From assembly GCA_942493145.1 (NCBI GenBank), contig OW818679.1:310001-374000 (forward strand): a stretch of 64,000 nucleotides of DNA, read 5' to 3'. The stretch is from ENR-C20 sp942493145 (GTDB lineage Bacteria > Bacillota > Clostridia > Acetivibrionales > DTU013). The translations under genes and the position numbers were made by a program. The notes below the pieces were generated by a model, which saw nothing but the letters and a program-made list of their open reading frames with translations, had not been told where the DNA came from and searched no databases. Positions 43,747 through 51,757 of this stretch are shown here, one piece after another. Each line of letters opens with the position of its first letter. The stretch's first letter is position 1.

Positions 43747-45993
43747 ATGAGATGTTATAAAAGAATTCTTAGCAGTATTCTGGTGATGATAATTCTACTG
43801 ATTTTGTCCGGATGCGGTTCCAATATTATTGAAGCTGGGAACAATGAGAGTTATAATCAGGTGGTTGGTGCTATAGATCAAATAACATCTCCTTTTTCAT
43901 CCGGTGGTTCAGATACTGCGGATGGTGGGAAATCCTCCAAATTTGCACAAAAATTTAATAATTCAAGTGATGGAGAAAAGTCAAGACTAGCTTTGGAAAT
44001 GGCTGATGACATGGCCTTGGCCAAGTTTTATGGAATTATTAATGCTGATATGATGGTAATGGCTGGGGCTGCTGTGAAGGCATACCCGCATCCCTTGCTC
44101 TTGAATAATTATGGCGCTATGGTTCTTGATAAAGCAGGGGCCAGCGAGGCGTTGTGGTTTTTCCAAATGGCTGCAGCTCAGGAATCTGAAAACCCTGTTG
44201 TTCTAACTAATCTCGCCAATATTTTTTTGGAATTGGATGATTTTTCTTCAGCAGAACAATATGCTGCCAAGGCACTCGCCACCACAAATGATTTTGGACC
44301 AGCATATCAGGTATTGACAACGATTCATTTAAAAAACAAAAATAGTATACTCGCAGCTGAAACAATGGTAAAAAGCGCCAAACATTGTTTCAATGATATT
44401 ACGCAATATCATTTTGACTCTTTTTTAAATGCAGTAAATGAACTTGATCCGGAAAAAGATGAGTACCCGCTTAAAGAGGAGTTTTTAAAAGAGTTATATG
44501 ACATAGCAAAAGAAAATGTGGATACACTGGACAATGGACAAGGATCTGATACACCAGGTGCCCAGCTTACATTGAGACCTTTTCCGCAAATCACCAGCCC
44601 TGAAAATCTAATGAGGTCAGAAGCTTATTTGGATGAGGAATTCAGTAAGATATATGCTGCTCAATCTGCTGCTGAAAAAAGACGAAGCGAATATGATAAT
44701 GCCGATGATTCTTTTTATGATATGGGTAATTCGCAGGAAGGGACATACCCTGTTGTTAAAAACATGAGACAGATTTATGCAATAAAGGTAATGAATTCCT
44801 TTTATTCCTACAAACTGGAACAACTAAAGACGAAATACAGAAAAGAATTTGACGAAAGCTATGATAAGCGTAATGAAGAGCTGGACAAATTGAGCGCAAT
44901 TTACGATGAAAAAGAATTGATGGCAGAGCAGGGCATGGAAGAGGCTGAGGGTGATTTCTGGGTTGGAATGATTGGCGCGTTTGATGGTGGAGCACTTCCT
45001 GATGCTGAAAAATTACAAAAAGCAGGGCTAGTTAAACCTACGCTAAGAGTTCTTGAACAGAAGGAAGATATAAAATCATATAAAATGAATGCCAATGATA
45101 TTATTGGGATATCACAGAACTATTATGAAGAAATGAAACAGATATTGGAAGAGTACTGGCTAAAGACAGGAGGCTTATTGAAATATATAAATGATGAGCA
45201 TGCTTTTTATGATCTCAGTATTGGCAGAGAAGTCTTTGTATATGAAAATATTGTCCAGCCTCTTTGGGAACTGGAGAGTTTGGCAGGAACCCTTAATTCA
45301 GAGCAAGAGGCTTTGTTCTACGCAGAGAGGGAGCTTCAAATGTTTACGGATGCTTTTTTAGCCAATAAAGGCGAGATGGATGCTGCGAAAGCAGAAGAGG
45401 AAAAGGAGAAAAAGCAAGATTTTAATGGGGGGGATACTGTTCCGGATATTGAAAAAGAAGCCTTGTCGACTTATCCAGAGAAGGGAGATCTTGGAACTCT
45501 TGGTGCCGAAGTAGACCTTTTTGGCGTGGTTGGTGCAGCTGCGCAATATAATGGAGAAAATGCATCCCTGGGTCTGGATTCCATAGCCGGCAGTGTGGGG
45601 GGATCCTATAATATATTTGATGGTTCTACAAATGCAAGTGCAGTCTATGGAGCAACTGCTATAGGTAGTACCGACTGGTTTAAAGACACAAAGGCGGTCA
45701 CAAAGGCATTGGCCAATACCGGAAGCCTTGGAAAAGCAACAAGTGCTCTTGGCAAGATTGGTTTTGGTTTTTCAGGTGGTAAAAAGACAGGGGAATATGT
45801 AGAAATGGATTCCAATAAAAAAATCACAGACAGAGGGAGTGTGTACATCCGGGAATCTGGTGGGAGTGTAAATGTATTTGGCAGAAGCGAGAAGATTGAA
45901 GTGAGAAAATCATATATAACAGGAGTGGCTACAAAAACGAAAACGACAAAGTACAAGTTTATGTTTGCGACCTATGAAACCAATAGCAACTAG
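43747..45993 (+). CDS. Large lipoprotein with TPR-like N-terminal region
   Basis: A 748-residue protein: lipoprotein signal peptide with lipobox LSGC (Cys near residue 22). A helical region (about 60-230) follows with TPR-like units (HPLLLNNYGAMVLDKAGASEAL, NPVVLTNLANIFLELDDFSSAEQYAAKAL). A long helical, charged middle and a Gly-rich C-terminal part (about 575-735, GTLGAEVDLFGVVGAAAQYNG) come next. No overall family is recognised. The last part is predicted beta-rich with alternating Gly. It lies 18 bases after the SLH gene with GGGAGG, so the two are probably one operon. Confidence 0.75.
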   Translation: MRCYKRILSSILVMIILLILSGCGSNIIEAGNNESYNQVVGAIDQITSPFSSGGSDTADGGKSSKFAQKFNNSSDGEKSRLALEMADDMALAKFYGIINADMMVMAGAAVKAYPHPLLLNNYGAMVLDKAGASEALWFFQMAAAQESENPVVLTNLANIFLELDDFSSAEQYAAKALATTNDFGPAYQVLTTIHLKNKNSILAAETMVKSAKHCFNDITQYHFDSFLNAVNELDPEKDEYPLKEEFLKELYDIAKENVDTLDNGQGSDTPGAQLTLRPFPQITSPENLMRSEAYLDEEFSKIYAAQSAAEKRRSEYDNADDSFYDMGNSQEGTYPVVKNMRQIYAIKVMNSFYSYKLEQLKTKYRKEFDESYDKRNEELDKLSAIYDEKELMAEQGMEEAEGDFWVGMIGAFDGGALPDAEKLQKAGLVKPTLRVLEQKEDIKSYKMNANDIIGISQNYYEEMKQILEEYWLKTGGLLKYINDEHAFYDLSIGREVFVYENIVQPLWELESLAGTLNSEQEALFYAERELQMFTDAFLANKGEMDAAKAEEEKEKKQDFNGGDTVPDIEKEALSTYPEKGDLGTLGAEVDLFGVVGAAAQYNGENASLGLDSIAGSVGGSYNIFDGSTNASAVYGATAIGSTDWFKDTKAVTKALANTGSLGKATSALGKIGFGFSGGKKTGEYVEMDSNKKITDRGSVYIRESGGSVNVFGRSEKIEVRKSYITGVATKTKTTKYKFMFATYETNSN

Positions 45994-46492
45994 GAAGAAG
46001 GGGACCGGATGATGGACTGTATTAATATCTTGCCCAATCAATCCAAATGAGTTGGGTTTTATGGGGATCTGAACCAAATTTCTCCTTCACGCATTATTAT
46101 TTGAGCTAAGCCAAATTATAGCGTGCTGCAGTAGCTGGGTAAAAATGCCCTAAAACTACATCTCTAGCAAGTTATCATTCCTGTTACAAAATCACAACCT
46201 TGACCTTCCCCAAAAAACATTTCAGATTATCCCCACAATATACAAAGCCCTCTAATTCTTTACATAATTATATTACGGCATAGTCAATTGAACAACTAAA
46301 GAAATTGTGGTATTTATTTGTTTATGTAGCTGTAGCTACGTAAATTTTACTGATAAAATGGTATATTTATATCAAACATGTGATTTGCAAGGAGCGGATG
46401 CATCGGTGCCGGGTATGCTCGTTTGCCAATTATGATACCACAGGCTTAGCCGCTGAAATAGCATGTGTGGAAGATTGGAGGGAAAGATATTT
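45994..46492. other. Non-coding region before the PPOX-fold gene
   Basis: About 500 AT-rich bases without a credible ORF. CCCAA-TTGGG with a T run (46033-46060) may be a weak terminator of the lipoprotein gene. At 46387-46470 there are two good hairpins close to the next gene. Confidence 0.55.
46387..46470 (+). ncRNA. Candidate structured leader RNA
   Basis: A long imperfect hairpin (GCAA-GAGC...GCTC-TTGC, 46387-46426, with inner GCATCGG...CCGGGTATGC) and a second stem CCACA/TGTGG (46438-46442 with 46466-46470) containing GGCTTAGCC. Located 20-100 bases before the PPOX start. It does not match riboswitch classes I remember. Confidence 0.35.
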
Positions 46493-46948
46493 ATGAGAAG
46501 AAGAGATTTGGAATTATCAAAGGAAGCATCAATAGAAATTATTGATACTAACAAGTACGCGGTTGTCAGTCTGGTAGATCCGTATGGCCGTCCGTATGGA
46601 GTAGCACTTGACTATATCCACAAAGGAGATTACCTTTACTTTCACGGTGCAATTGAAGGAAGGAAAGTTGATTGTATAAAGGCTAACCCATGGGCATGCG
46701 CTGTAATATTAGGAGAAACAAGTGTTGTGCCTGAAAAGTTTGGCAGGAAGTATCTGTCGGTAGTAGTAGAGGGGCCGATTGATTTGGTATATGACACTGA
46801 AAATAAAAGACAGGTAATGGAATGGGTTATTGAAAGTAACAGTTCCGATTACCTGGAAAAAGGCAAATCGATTATTGAAAAGCTGCTTAATCGTGTTCTT
46901 ATATATAAAATGCAAATTGAAAACATTTCTGGGAAACATGGCATTTGA
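46493..46948 (+). CDS. Pyridoxamine 5'-phosphate oxidase family (PPOX-fold) protein
   Basis: A 151-residue protein with the FMN-binding split barrel fold seen in NimA-like and PPOX-type proteins: YAVVSLVDPYGRPYGVALDYI, LYFHGAIEGRKVDCIKANPWACAVI, and YLSVVVEGPIDLV. Such proteins bind FMN or heme, and some members reduce nitroimidazoles. The exact substrate is unclear. Its start follows GGAGGGA; an in-frame ATG at 46463 lies inside the hairpin region. The hemerythrin cluster follows downstream, hinting at redox or oxygen stress. Confidence 0.82.
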   Translation: MRRRDLELSKEASIEIIDTNKYAVVSLVDPYGRPYGVALDYIHKGDYLYFHGAIEGRKVDCIKANPWACAVILGETSVVPEKFGRKYLSVVVEGPIDLVYDTENKRQVMEWVIESNSSDYLEKGKSIIEKLLNRVLIYKMQIENISGKHGI

Positions 46949-47082
46949 TTACTGCCTCTCACAGGATAAATTGTTAAATGATGATATTCATAAAGAAACA
47001 GATGAAAGCTTAAAAAGGAAGAGGTCTGAGAATGGATATGAAAAAACAAGTGGAAAGCAGATTGATAAAAGGGGATATACAA

Positions 47083-47487
47083 ATGAAAGTGGTCTGCTTT
47101 AATGAATATTATTTTATAATCCATGAAGGTGTTATAAAACCGGTACATATTAATGCAAAGGATTATTTCGTTGGCGGAGACCTTCCTGTGAAGGGCAAGA
47201 CATATGAATTTCCTGATGATTTCAATATCATTGATCTGCATCTCAAGCTGGTTGCTAAAATACGGAAAAGAAAGCTTATTGATATTGTGCCTGAAAATGA
47301 ATTCAAGTTTGTCGGGATTCCTTCGGTTAACATAATGGGCTCCGGCATAAGAATTGAAACATTTGTCGATTATGAGGCTTTTAAAAAGCATTTTTCAACA
47401 GTTTCACCGGAAGAAAGAGAGAAGCTTGCAGGGTTTGCAAACAGATGGCTGGACATATCAGGGTACAGAAACTTTAAATATTTATAA
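47083..47487 (+). CDS. Uncharacterised small protein
   Basis: A 134-residue soluble protein (MKVVCFNEYYFIIHEGVIKPV, YEFPDDFNIIDLHLKLVAKIRK, FVDYEAFKKHFSTVSPEEREKL) with no family I recognise. The ATG at 47083 follows AGGGGA by 7 bases; an in-frame upstream ATG at 47032 is possible. It lies between the PPOX-fold gene and the hemerythrin group and may belong to the same transcript. Confidence 0.6.
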   Translation: MKVVCFNEYYFIIHEGVIKPVHINAKDYFVGGDLPVKGKTYEFPDDFNIIDLHLKLVAKIRKRKLIDIVPENEFKFVGIPSVNIMGSGIRIETFVDYEAFKKHFSTVSPEEREKLAGFANRWLDISGYRNFKYL

Positions 47488-47492
47488 CACAT

Positions 47493-47609
47493 ATGTTGGG
47501 AGGGATTTATCGTCCGTCCGCACAGGCAGAAACCATTGGAGAGGCCTGTGGTGTTCACGGACTGGATGTTGATAAGCTTGTAAAGGCTTTGAATGAAGCT
47601 GTTGAATGA
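47493..47609 (+). pseudogene. Truncated DUF1858-like fragment
   Basis: A 38-codon frame ending TGA. Residues AQAETIGEACGVHGLDVDKLVKALNEAVE match the C-terminal half of DUF1858 proteins (about 60-70 residues, usually ending in a segment like ETIEEACMVHGIDVDKLL). The N-terminal half, including the Cys pair, is absent: upstream lies the end of the preceding gene. It lacks a good ribosome binding site. Full-length family members often sit near hybrid-cluster or nitrosative-stress genes. Confidence 0.55.
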
Positions 47610-47622
47610 GGAGGTGGTTTAG

Positions 47623-48255
47623 TTGAGTGCTTTTTTAGGCAGGATACATTATTGGCTTTACAATAAAATACAGTTACATGAGAAATTGATTGCCGAAGTT
47701 GCAGCACTTGCCAAAAGCAAGGGCTATGAAAGCGGGGTTGATGCCATAGTCCAGGATAGTTATAGAAAATATGGATTTCCCGTAACAGGAGTGCTTGAAG
47801 ATGAAATAGTGCATTCGAATATTCATGGCTGGCTGCAGGAAAGAATAAGCAGTGTCGAGCAAAGACTTGCCTATGTTATTACTGAAGTTTTAAAGAGCAA
47901 TCTGTTGAAAAAAGATGAGATAACAGAGTTGTTCAAACAAAATGCGGCTGGCATTGTGAGGGAATCCGGCATAAATCAAGGTTCTCCGCAGGATTTCTTC
48001 AATCTGGTTTTTGATTATATGCTTGAAGGAATGCCATGTGACAGGGTGAATGAAATTATTGAAAGCAATGACAACAGCATAACATGGAAAACAACCATAT
48101 GCCTGCACAAGGATTACTGGGATGAAGCCGGAGGCGACATCAACGATTTTTATGATTTCAGGAGTGCATGGATCAACGCTCTTTTGAGAGAAAGCAAATC
48201 AGGGTATGAGTATATGAGGACAAACGATGCAGTTAGTACTATCAAAAGGATGTGA
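47623..48255 (+). CDS. Uncharacterised protein linked to hemerythrin gene
   Basis: A 210-residue, mostly helical soluble protein (LGRIHYWLYNKIQLHEKLIAEV, SNIHGWLQERISSVEQRLAYVI, NEIIESNDNSITWKTTICLHK). I do not recognise the family. TTG start at 47623 preceded by GAGGAGGT, whose bases overlap the stop of the DUF1858 remnant. It lies 4 bases upstream of the hemerythrin gene, so the two are co-translated. Conserved His/Asp/Glu residues are scattered, with no obvious metal motif. A function related to the hemerythrin neighbour is inference only. Confidence 0.7.
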   Translation: MSAFLGRIHYWLYNKIQLHEKLIAEVAALAKSKGYESGVDAIVQDSYRKYGFPVTGVLEDEIVHSNIHGWLQERISSVEQRLAYVITEVLKSNLLKKDEITELFKQNAAGIVRESGINQGSPQDFFNLVFDYMLEGMPCDRVNEIIESNDNSITWKTTICLHKDYWDEAGGDINDFYDFRSAWINALLRESKSGYEYMRTNDAVSTIKRM

Positions 48256-48259
48256 GTTT

Positions 48260-48820
48260 ATGGATGGAATTGAATTGATGGTTGAAGAGCACAAATATAT
48301 AAAAAGGATGCTTCATGTTATAAGAAAAGCATGCTTTGGTATAATGCAAGGCAAGGAAATCGATTATGAGGATTTTGAGAAGATGATTGATTTTGTAAGA
48401 AGCTTTGCGGACAGCCACCATCACGGAAAGGAAGAGAAATTCCTTTTCAGCAGAATGATTGATCTGGGCGGTGCTGCCGAGAAGCTTGTCAGATTTGGAA
48501 TGCTGGTGGAGCATGACCTTGGCAGGTTATACATGAAAAGCCTCGAGGAGGCGCTCTTGAAGGTAAAGGAAGGCGATGAGGAGGCGAAGGTTGATGTGAT
48601 TGCCAATGCCGTATCCTATACGCATCTGCTGCACAGGCATATTGACAAGGAGGATGGTGTCGCTTACCCTTTCGGAAGGAGGCAGCTTTCAGATGAGGTC
48701 ATGAGCAGGATCAATGATGAGTGTGCCGAGTTTGAAAAGGAAGCGGAGCAGGCAGGAATACAGGATAAATATGTTGAATTATTAATACGGCTCGAGAGCA
48801 AATATATTGAAAAGGATTGA
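48260..48820 (+). CDS. Hemerythrin-like domain protein
   Basis: A 186-residue four-helix protein with the HHE pattern: VEEHKYIKRML, DSHHHGKEEKFLFSRM, LVEHDLGR and YTHLLHRHIDKEDGVAYPF. Each helix carries His/Glu ligands consistent with a diiron site. Roles in this family include oxygen or NO sensing and Fe-S repair (RIC-type). ATG 48260 follows AAGGA. The Crp/Fnr regulator nearby and the DUF1858 remnant fit a nitrosative or oxidative stress context. Followed closely by a methyltransferase gene. Confidence 0.85.
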   Translation: MDGIELMVEEHKYIKRMLHVIRKACFGIMQGKEIDYEDFEKMIDFVRSFADSHHHGKEEKFLFSRMIDLGGAAEKLVRFGMLVEHDLGRLYMKSLEEALLKVKEGDEEAKVDVIANAVSYTHLLHRHIDKEDGVAYPFGRRQLSDEVMSRINDECAEFEKEAEQAGIQDKYVELLIRLESKYIEKD

Positions 48821-48826
48821 GATACC

Positions 48827-49555
48827 ATGGGCTTTTATGAGGAAATCTCAAAGTATTATGATTACATTTTTCCGGTCTCTTCTGAGACCGTAAATTTTAT
48901 CAGGAGGATTTCGGGAAATCCTCCTAAAGCCATACTTGATGCAGCCTGCGGAACAGGAGGTTATTCCCTGGAACTTGAAAGGCACGGCTATGCGATGACG
49001 GCTGTCGACATAGACAAATCCATGATTGAAGGGCTGAGACAGAAAGCGATAGCTGCCGGTAGTGATATTGAGTTTTTGCAGGCCGGCATGCTTGACCTGG
49101 AAAGTAAGCTTGATAAAAAAATGTTTGATGTTGTATTCTGCATTGGAAACTCATTGGTTCATTTGGATAATCAAGATGAAATAAGCGAATTTTTTCTCAT
49201 TGCAAAATCGGTATTGGCGCCAAAGGGGAAACTGATAATTCAAACCATAAATTATGACAGGGTGATTTCCAAAGATGTCAGGAGCCTTCCAACAATTTCC
49301 AACAAGTCTGCTGGATTGAGCTTTGAAAGGTACTATCGATATGAAAGGGACATTAATAAAGTAATGTTCAAAACAATTCTTAAAGTAGCTGATAAGATGA
49401 TTGAAAATGAAATTCCACTCTATCCGGTAAGATATGACGATTCTTTGGTAATGTTGAAAAACGCAGGCTTTAAAAATATAATTGTCTACGGGGGCTTTGA
49501 CAATTCTGATTTTGACAAGGAAAACTCATATATGATGGTTATAGAGGCAATGTGA
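48827..49555 (+). CDS. Class I SAM-dependent methyltransferase
   Basis: A 242-residue methyltransferase: motif I AILDAACGTGGYSLELERHGY, AVDIDKSMIEGLRQKA, FDVVFCIGNSLVHLDN, LIIQTINYDRV. It begins 6 bases after the hemerythrin gene. Substrate not deducible. It ends shortly before the convergent Crp/Fnr gene, with no evident terminator. Confidence 0.82.
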   Translation: MGFYEEISKYYDYIFPVSSETVNFIRRISGNPPKAILDAACGTGGYSLELERHGYAMTAVDIDKSMIEGLRQKAIAAGSDIEFLQAGMLDLESKLDKKMFDVVFCIGNSLVHLDNQDEISEFFLIAKSVLAPKGKLIIQTINYDRVISKDVRSLPTISNKSAGLSFERYYRYERDINKVMFKTILKVADKMIENEIPLYPVRYDDSLVMLKNAGFKNIIVYGGFDNSDFDKENSYMMVIEAM

Positions 49556-49564
49556 TTGTTTGCT

Positions 49565-50239
49565 TCATTTGAGGGTTATGGTCCGAGCATCATATTCGAC
49601 AAGACCGTCCTTACGCATTTTAATCAATTCCCTTCCAAGCGATGATCTGGGAATACCCAGTCTTTCTGCAAGCTCTTTTTTTGATAATACCAACTTTATA
49701 ACATTACTTTCTTGCCTGTACTGCTCTTGCCTCAAAAAATCAAAAAGACACTGCCTGATTGTTTTTCGTGTTATGGCATTGATTTTTTCTGTTAAGATAA
49801 TTGTCTTATCAGAAATCTCTTTCAAAAAGCCTGCCAAGAATCGTGGGCTTTTCAGGCACATTGCCAAAATCGGCTCTTTATCCATCATTAGGATTGTTGT
49901 TTTCATTGATGCAGTGACAGTCATTGGATAAACGTTTTTTCTTGAGAAAATCAAATTAGCACCGATCATGTCTCCAATGGCAAATGTATTTATCGTTAGC
50001 ACATTGCCGTTCTCATCTATATTCTGGACTGTTACCTTTCCTTCCAGGATAATTTCGGCGTACCGGCAAGTCTCATTCTGCAGGTGAATGATTTCATCCT
50101 TATTGTATTTTTTGACCTCATATCTAAACGGGTCAAGAATCTCAGCCAATTCTTTTTTTGAAAATTCCTGAAAAAAGGGGAAACAGATTAAAGTTTCAAG
50201 TTCCCAATTAAAACTGTGCTGAATTTTAATATACATCAC
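49565..50239 (-). CDS. Crp/Fnr family transcriptional regulator
   Basis: A 224-residue protein: cyclic-nucleotide-binding-like beta barrel (about 20-120, VKKYNKDEIIHLQNETCRYAEIIL, GDMIGANLIFS), a dimer helix, and a C-terminal winged helix (about 165-220) with the recognition segment KKELAERLGIPRSSLGRELIKM. There is no Fnr-type cysteine cluster at the N-terminus, so it is of the HcpR/DNR-like or generic type. The start is close to GGGGTG (GTG 50239 or ATG 50236). It is divergent from a truncated cupin/ferredoxin unit with an inverted repeat AGTTAC-N4-GTAACT between them. Confidence 0.85.
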   Translation of the reverse strand: MMYIKIQHSFNWELETLICFPFFQEFSKKELAEILDPFRYEVKKYNKDEIIHLQNETCRYAEIILEGKVTVQNIDENGNVLTINTFAIGDMIGANLIFSRKNVYPMTVTASMKTTILMMDKEPILAMCLKSPRFLAGFLKEISDKTIILTEKINAITRKTIRQCLFDFLRQEQYRQESNVIKLVLSKKELAERLGIPRSSLGRELIKMRKDGLVEYDARTITLK

Positions 50240-50247
50240 CCCGAATT

Positions 50248-50263
50248 AGTTACATTGGTAACT
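50248..50263. promoter_or_regulatory. Palindromic Crp/Fnr-type site, AGTTAC-N4-GTAACT
   Basis: Perfect 6-bp arms separated by four bases. Its centre is about 41 bases upstream of the start expected from the TATACT at 50285-50290, the class II activator position. It is also in the leader of the regulator gene itself. Confidence 0.6.
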
Positions 50264-50321
50264 TTTTATTTGTATGTTATAAAGTATACTATAAAAAAAC
50301 CGACATTGAAAGGAGTCTTCT

Positions 50322-50474
50322 ATGCTTGAACAAATATGTACTTTTTCCCTGGAAAACAGCAAAAACATCGAGAAGCTGATTGATGACGACAACCTGCTCA
50401 TCAATCATATGGTTCTTCCAAAAGATACAGGTCTTCCTGAACACTATTCAAACTCAAATGTTTATATGATTTGA
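50322..50474 (+). pseudogene. Truncated cupin-like protein
   Basis: A 50-codon frame beginning MLEQICTFSLENSKNIEKLI and containing MVLPKDTGLPEHYSNSNVYMI, which looks like the first strands of a small cupin; it then stops at TGA. A strong ribosome binding site AAAGGAG precedes it. A normal cupin would continue for another 50-60 residues, so the rest is lost. The next gene begins 19 bases after. Confidence 0.6.
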
Positions 50475-50493
50475 ACTATCAGAAAGGGAAAAC

Positions 50494-51108
50494 ATGAGAA
50501 AAACAATACAAAGAATCATTCAAATAACTTTTCTTGCACTTTTTATAATTCTGTTTCTTAAAGGCAAGGTGCAGATTTGGATGGGGTTGCTATTACTTGG
50601 TATATTTGCTTCTTTTCTATTCGGTCGCTTCTATTGCGGTTGGATATGTTCAATAAACACGGTATTGGTTGGAGTGACATGGATTAAACAAAAGCTGCAT
50701 ATAAAAAGTGTTCCTATCCCAAAGTTCTTGTTAAAATCCTGGGTGCGGTATCTGACTTTCAGTTTATTTATTGCCGTTTTCATATTCACAGTTCTATCCG
50801 GCAAGAAACTTCCGGTTCTTCCTGTCTTGTTTGCACTGGGTATTCTTGTAACGTTTCTTTTTCCGGAGGAACTGTGGCATCGATATTTGTGCCCATATGG
50901 TACAATGCTGAATATTACTTCTTCAAAAGCAAAGCATGGCATGCAGATAAATGAAGCCTTATGCAATAACTGTGGTACTTGTAAAAGAGTCTGCCCAGCA
51001 AAAGCAATAGAAAAAACCGTGGCAGCATATGAAATTCAAAAGCGGGATTGTCTCGTATGTATGGAATGTGAGATCAGTTGTAAAAAAAGTGCAATAAACT
51101 ACAAGTAG
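50494..51108 (+). CDS. Membrane-bound 4Fe-4S ferredoxin-type protein (NapH/CcoG-like)
   Basis: A 204-residue protein with three or four membrane segments. It has the membrane Cys motifs FYCGWICS (about 49-56) and YLCPYGT (about 131-137), and two C-terminal 4Fe-4S clusters, CNNCGTCKRVCP and CLVCMECEISC. This layout is that of NapH/NosR-type electron transfer proteins. The ATG at 50494 follows AAGGG. It probably shares the Crp/Fnr-controlled promoter with the truncated cupin gene, suggesting induction under specific redox conditions. The electron acceptor is not identified in this window. Confidence 0.85.
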   Translation: MRKTIQRIIQITFLALFIILFLKGKVQIWMGLLLLGIFASFLFGRFYCGWICSINTVLVGVTWIKQKLHIKSVPIPKFLLKSWVRYLTFSLFIAVFIFTVLSGKKLPVLPVLFALGILVTFLFPEELWHRYLCPYGTMLNITSSKAKHGMQINEALCNNCGTCKRVCPAKAIEKTVAAYEIQKRDCLVCMECEISCKKSAINYK

Positions 51109-51241
51109 AATGTGGGGCATAACCCAACGCCGCATAACGGCAATCTTTTTAAGCTTTAGTTTGATTGTGCAAAGTAACTTTGATTGGTATATAATGTAAC
51201 TAATGAATAATAAGTAATCGCATTATCAGGAGGTTTGATTT

Positions 51242-51574
51242 ATGAGTAAATTCCGAGTAATGGCAATCGCCTTATTTATCCTTACTGCTATTCTTCATAT
51301 CATTTTATCTTTTTATTATGGCATCAGTTCTATGTATGGGTATTTAATATTTGGATTCATATATCTTTTATTAGGAGTATCAATGCTTTTAATAAAAAGA
51401 AAGTGGTTTGTCTGGTTATGTTTGATCATACCTTCGATTGGATTAATAACTAGCATATATGAGAATATTAAATATTCAAAAATGATACCTATATATCCTT
51501 TTCTTGCGTTAATTGATATAGCTATAGTAATTTTTTGCATCGTGGAACTTAAGAGAAACAACAGCAACAAATGA
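51242..51574 (+). CDS. Small membrane protein of unknown function
   Basis: A 110-residue protein with four predicted membrane helices (about 4-25, 29-48, 55-75 and 82-104), ending in a polar tail LKRNNSNK. No recognised family. AGGAGG precedes ATG 51242 at 7 bases. A TATAAT-like box at 51190-51195 could drive it. A bidirectional hairpin terminator follows. Confidence 0.65.
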   Translation: MSKFRVMAIALFILTAILHIILSFYYGISSMYGYLIFGFIYLLLGVSMLLIKRKWFVWLCLIIPSIGLITSIYENIKYSKMIPIYPFLALIDIAIVIFCIVELKRNNSNK

Positions 51575-51709
51575 TAGTTAATTCGCCTTCGTTAATATAC
51601 TCCGCTATAATCATACACCCTTATGTAAAGTTAAATAAATACTTTATGAAATGCATTTGGCTATTAGAATTTTGGATGAGATACTTGCATTTTGCATTGG
51701 CCATTTTCA

Positions 51710-51740
51710 AAGCCCACAGAATATAAAGTTCTGTGGGCTT
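51710..51740. terminator. Bidirectional hairpin terminator
   Basis: AAGCCCACAGAA (51710-51721) pairs perfectly with TTCTGTGGGCTT (51729-51740), located between a plus-strand gene and the convergent GAPDH gene. There is no strong T tract. It is similar in sequence to hairpins at 38416 and 59910. Confidence 0.65.
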
Positions 51741-51757
51741 CATTAGTTGCCATTTCC

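Noticed and set aside
46830..47102. Plus-strand 90-codon frame after the PPOX-fold gene
   Set aside because: It overlaps the PPOX gene end out of frame and the start of the next gene, with no family pattern or ribosome binding site.
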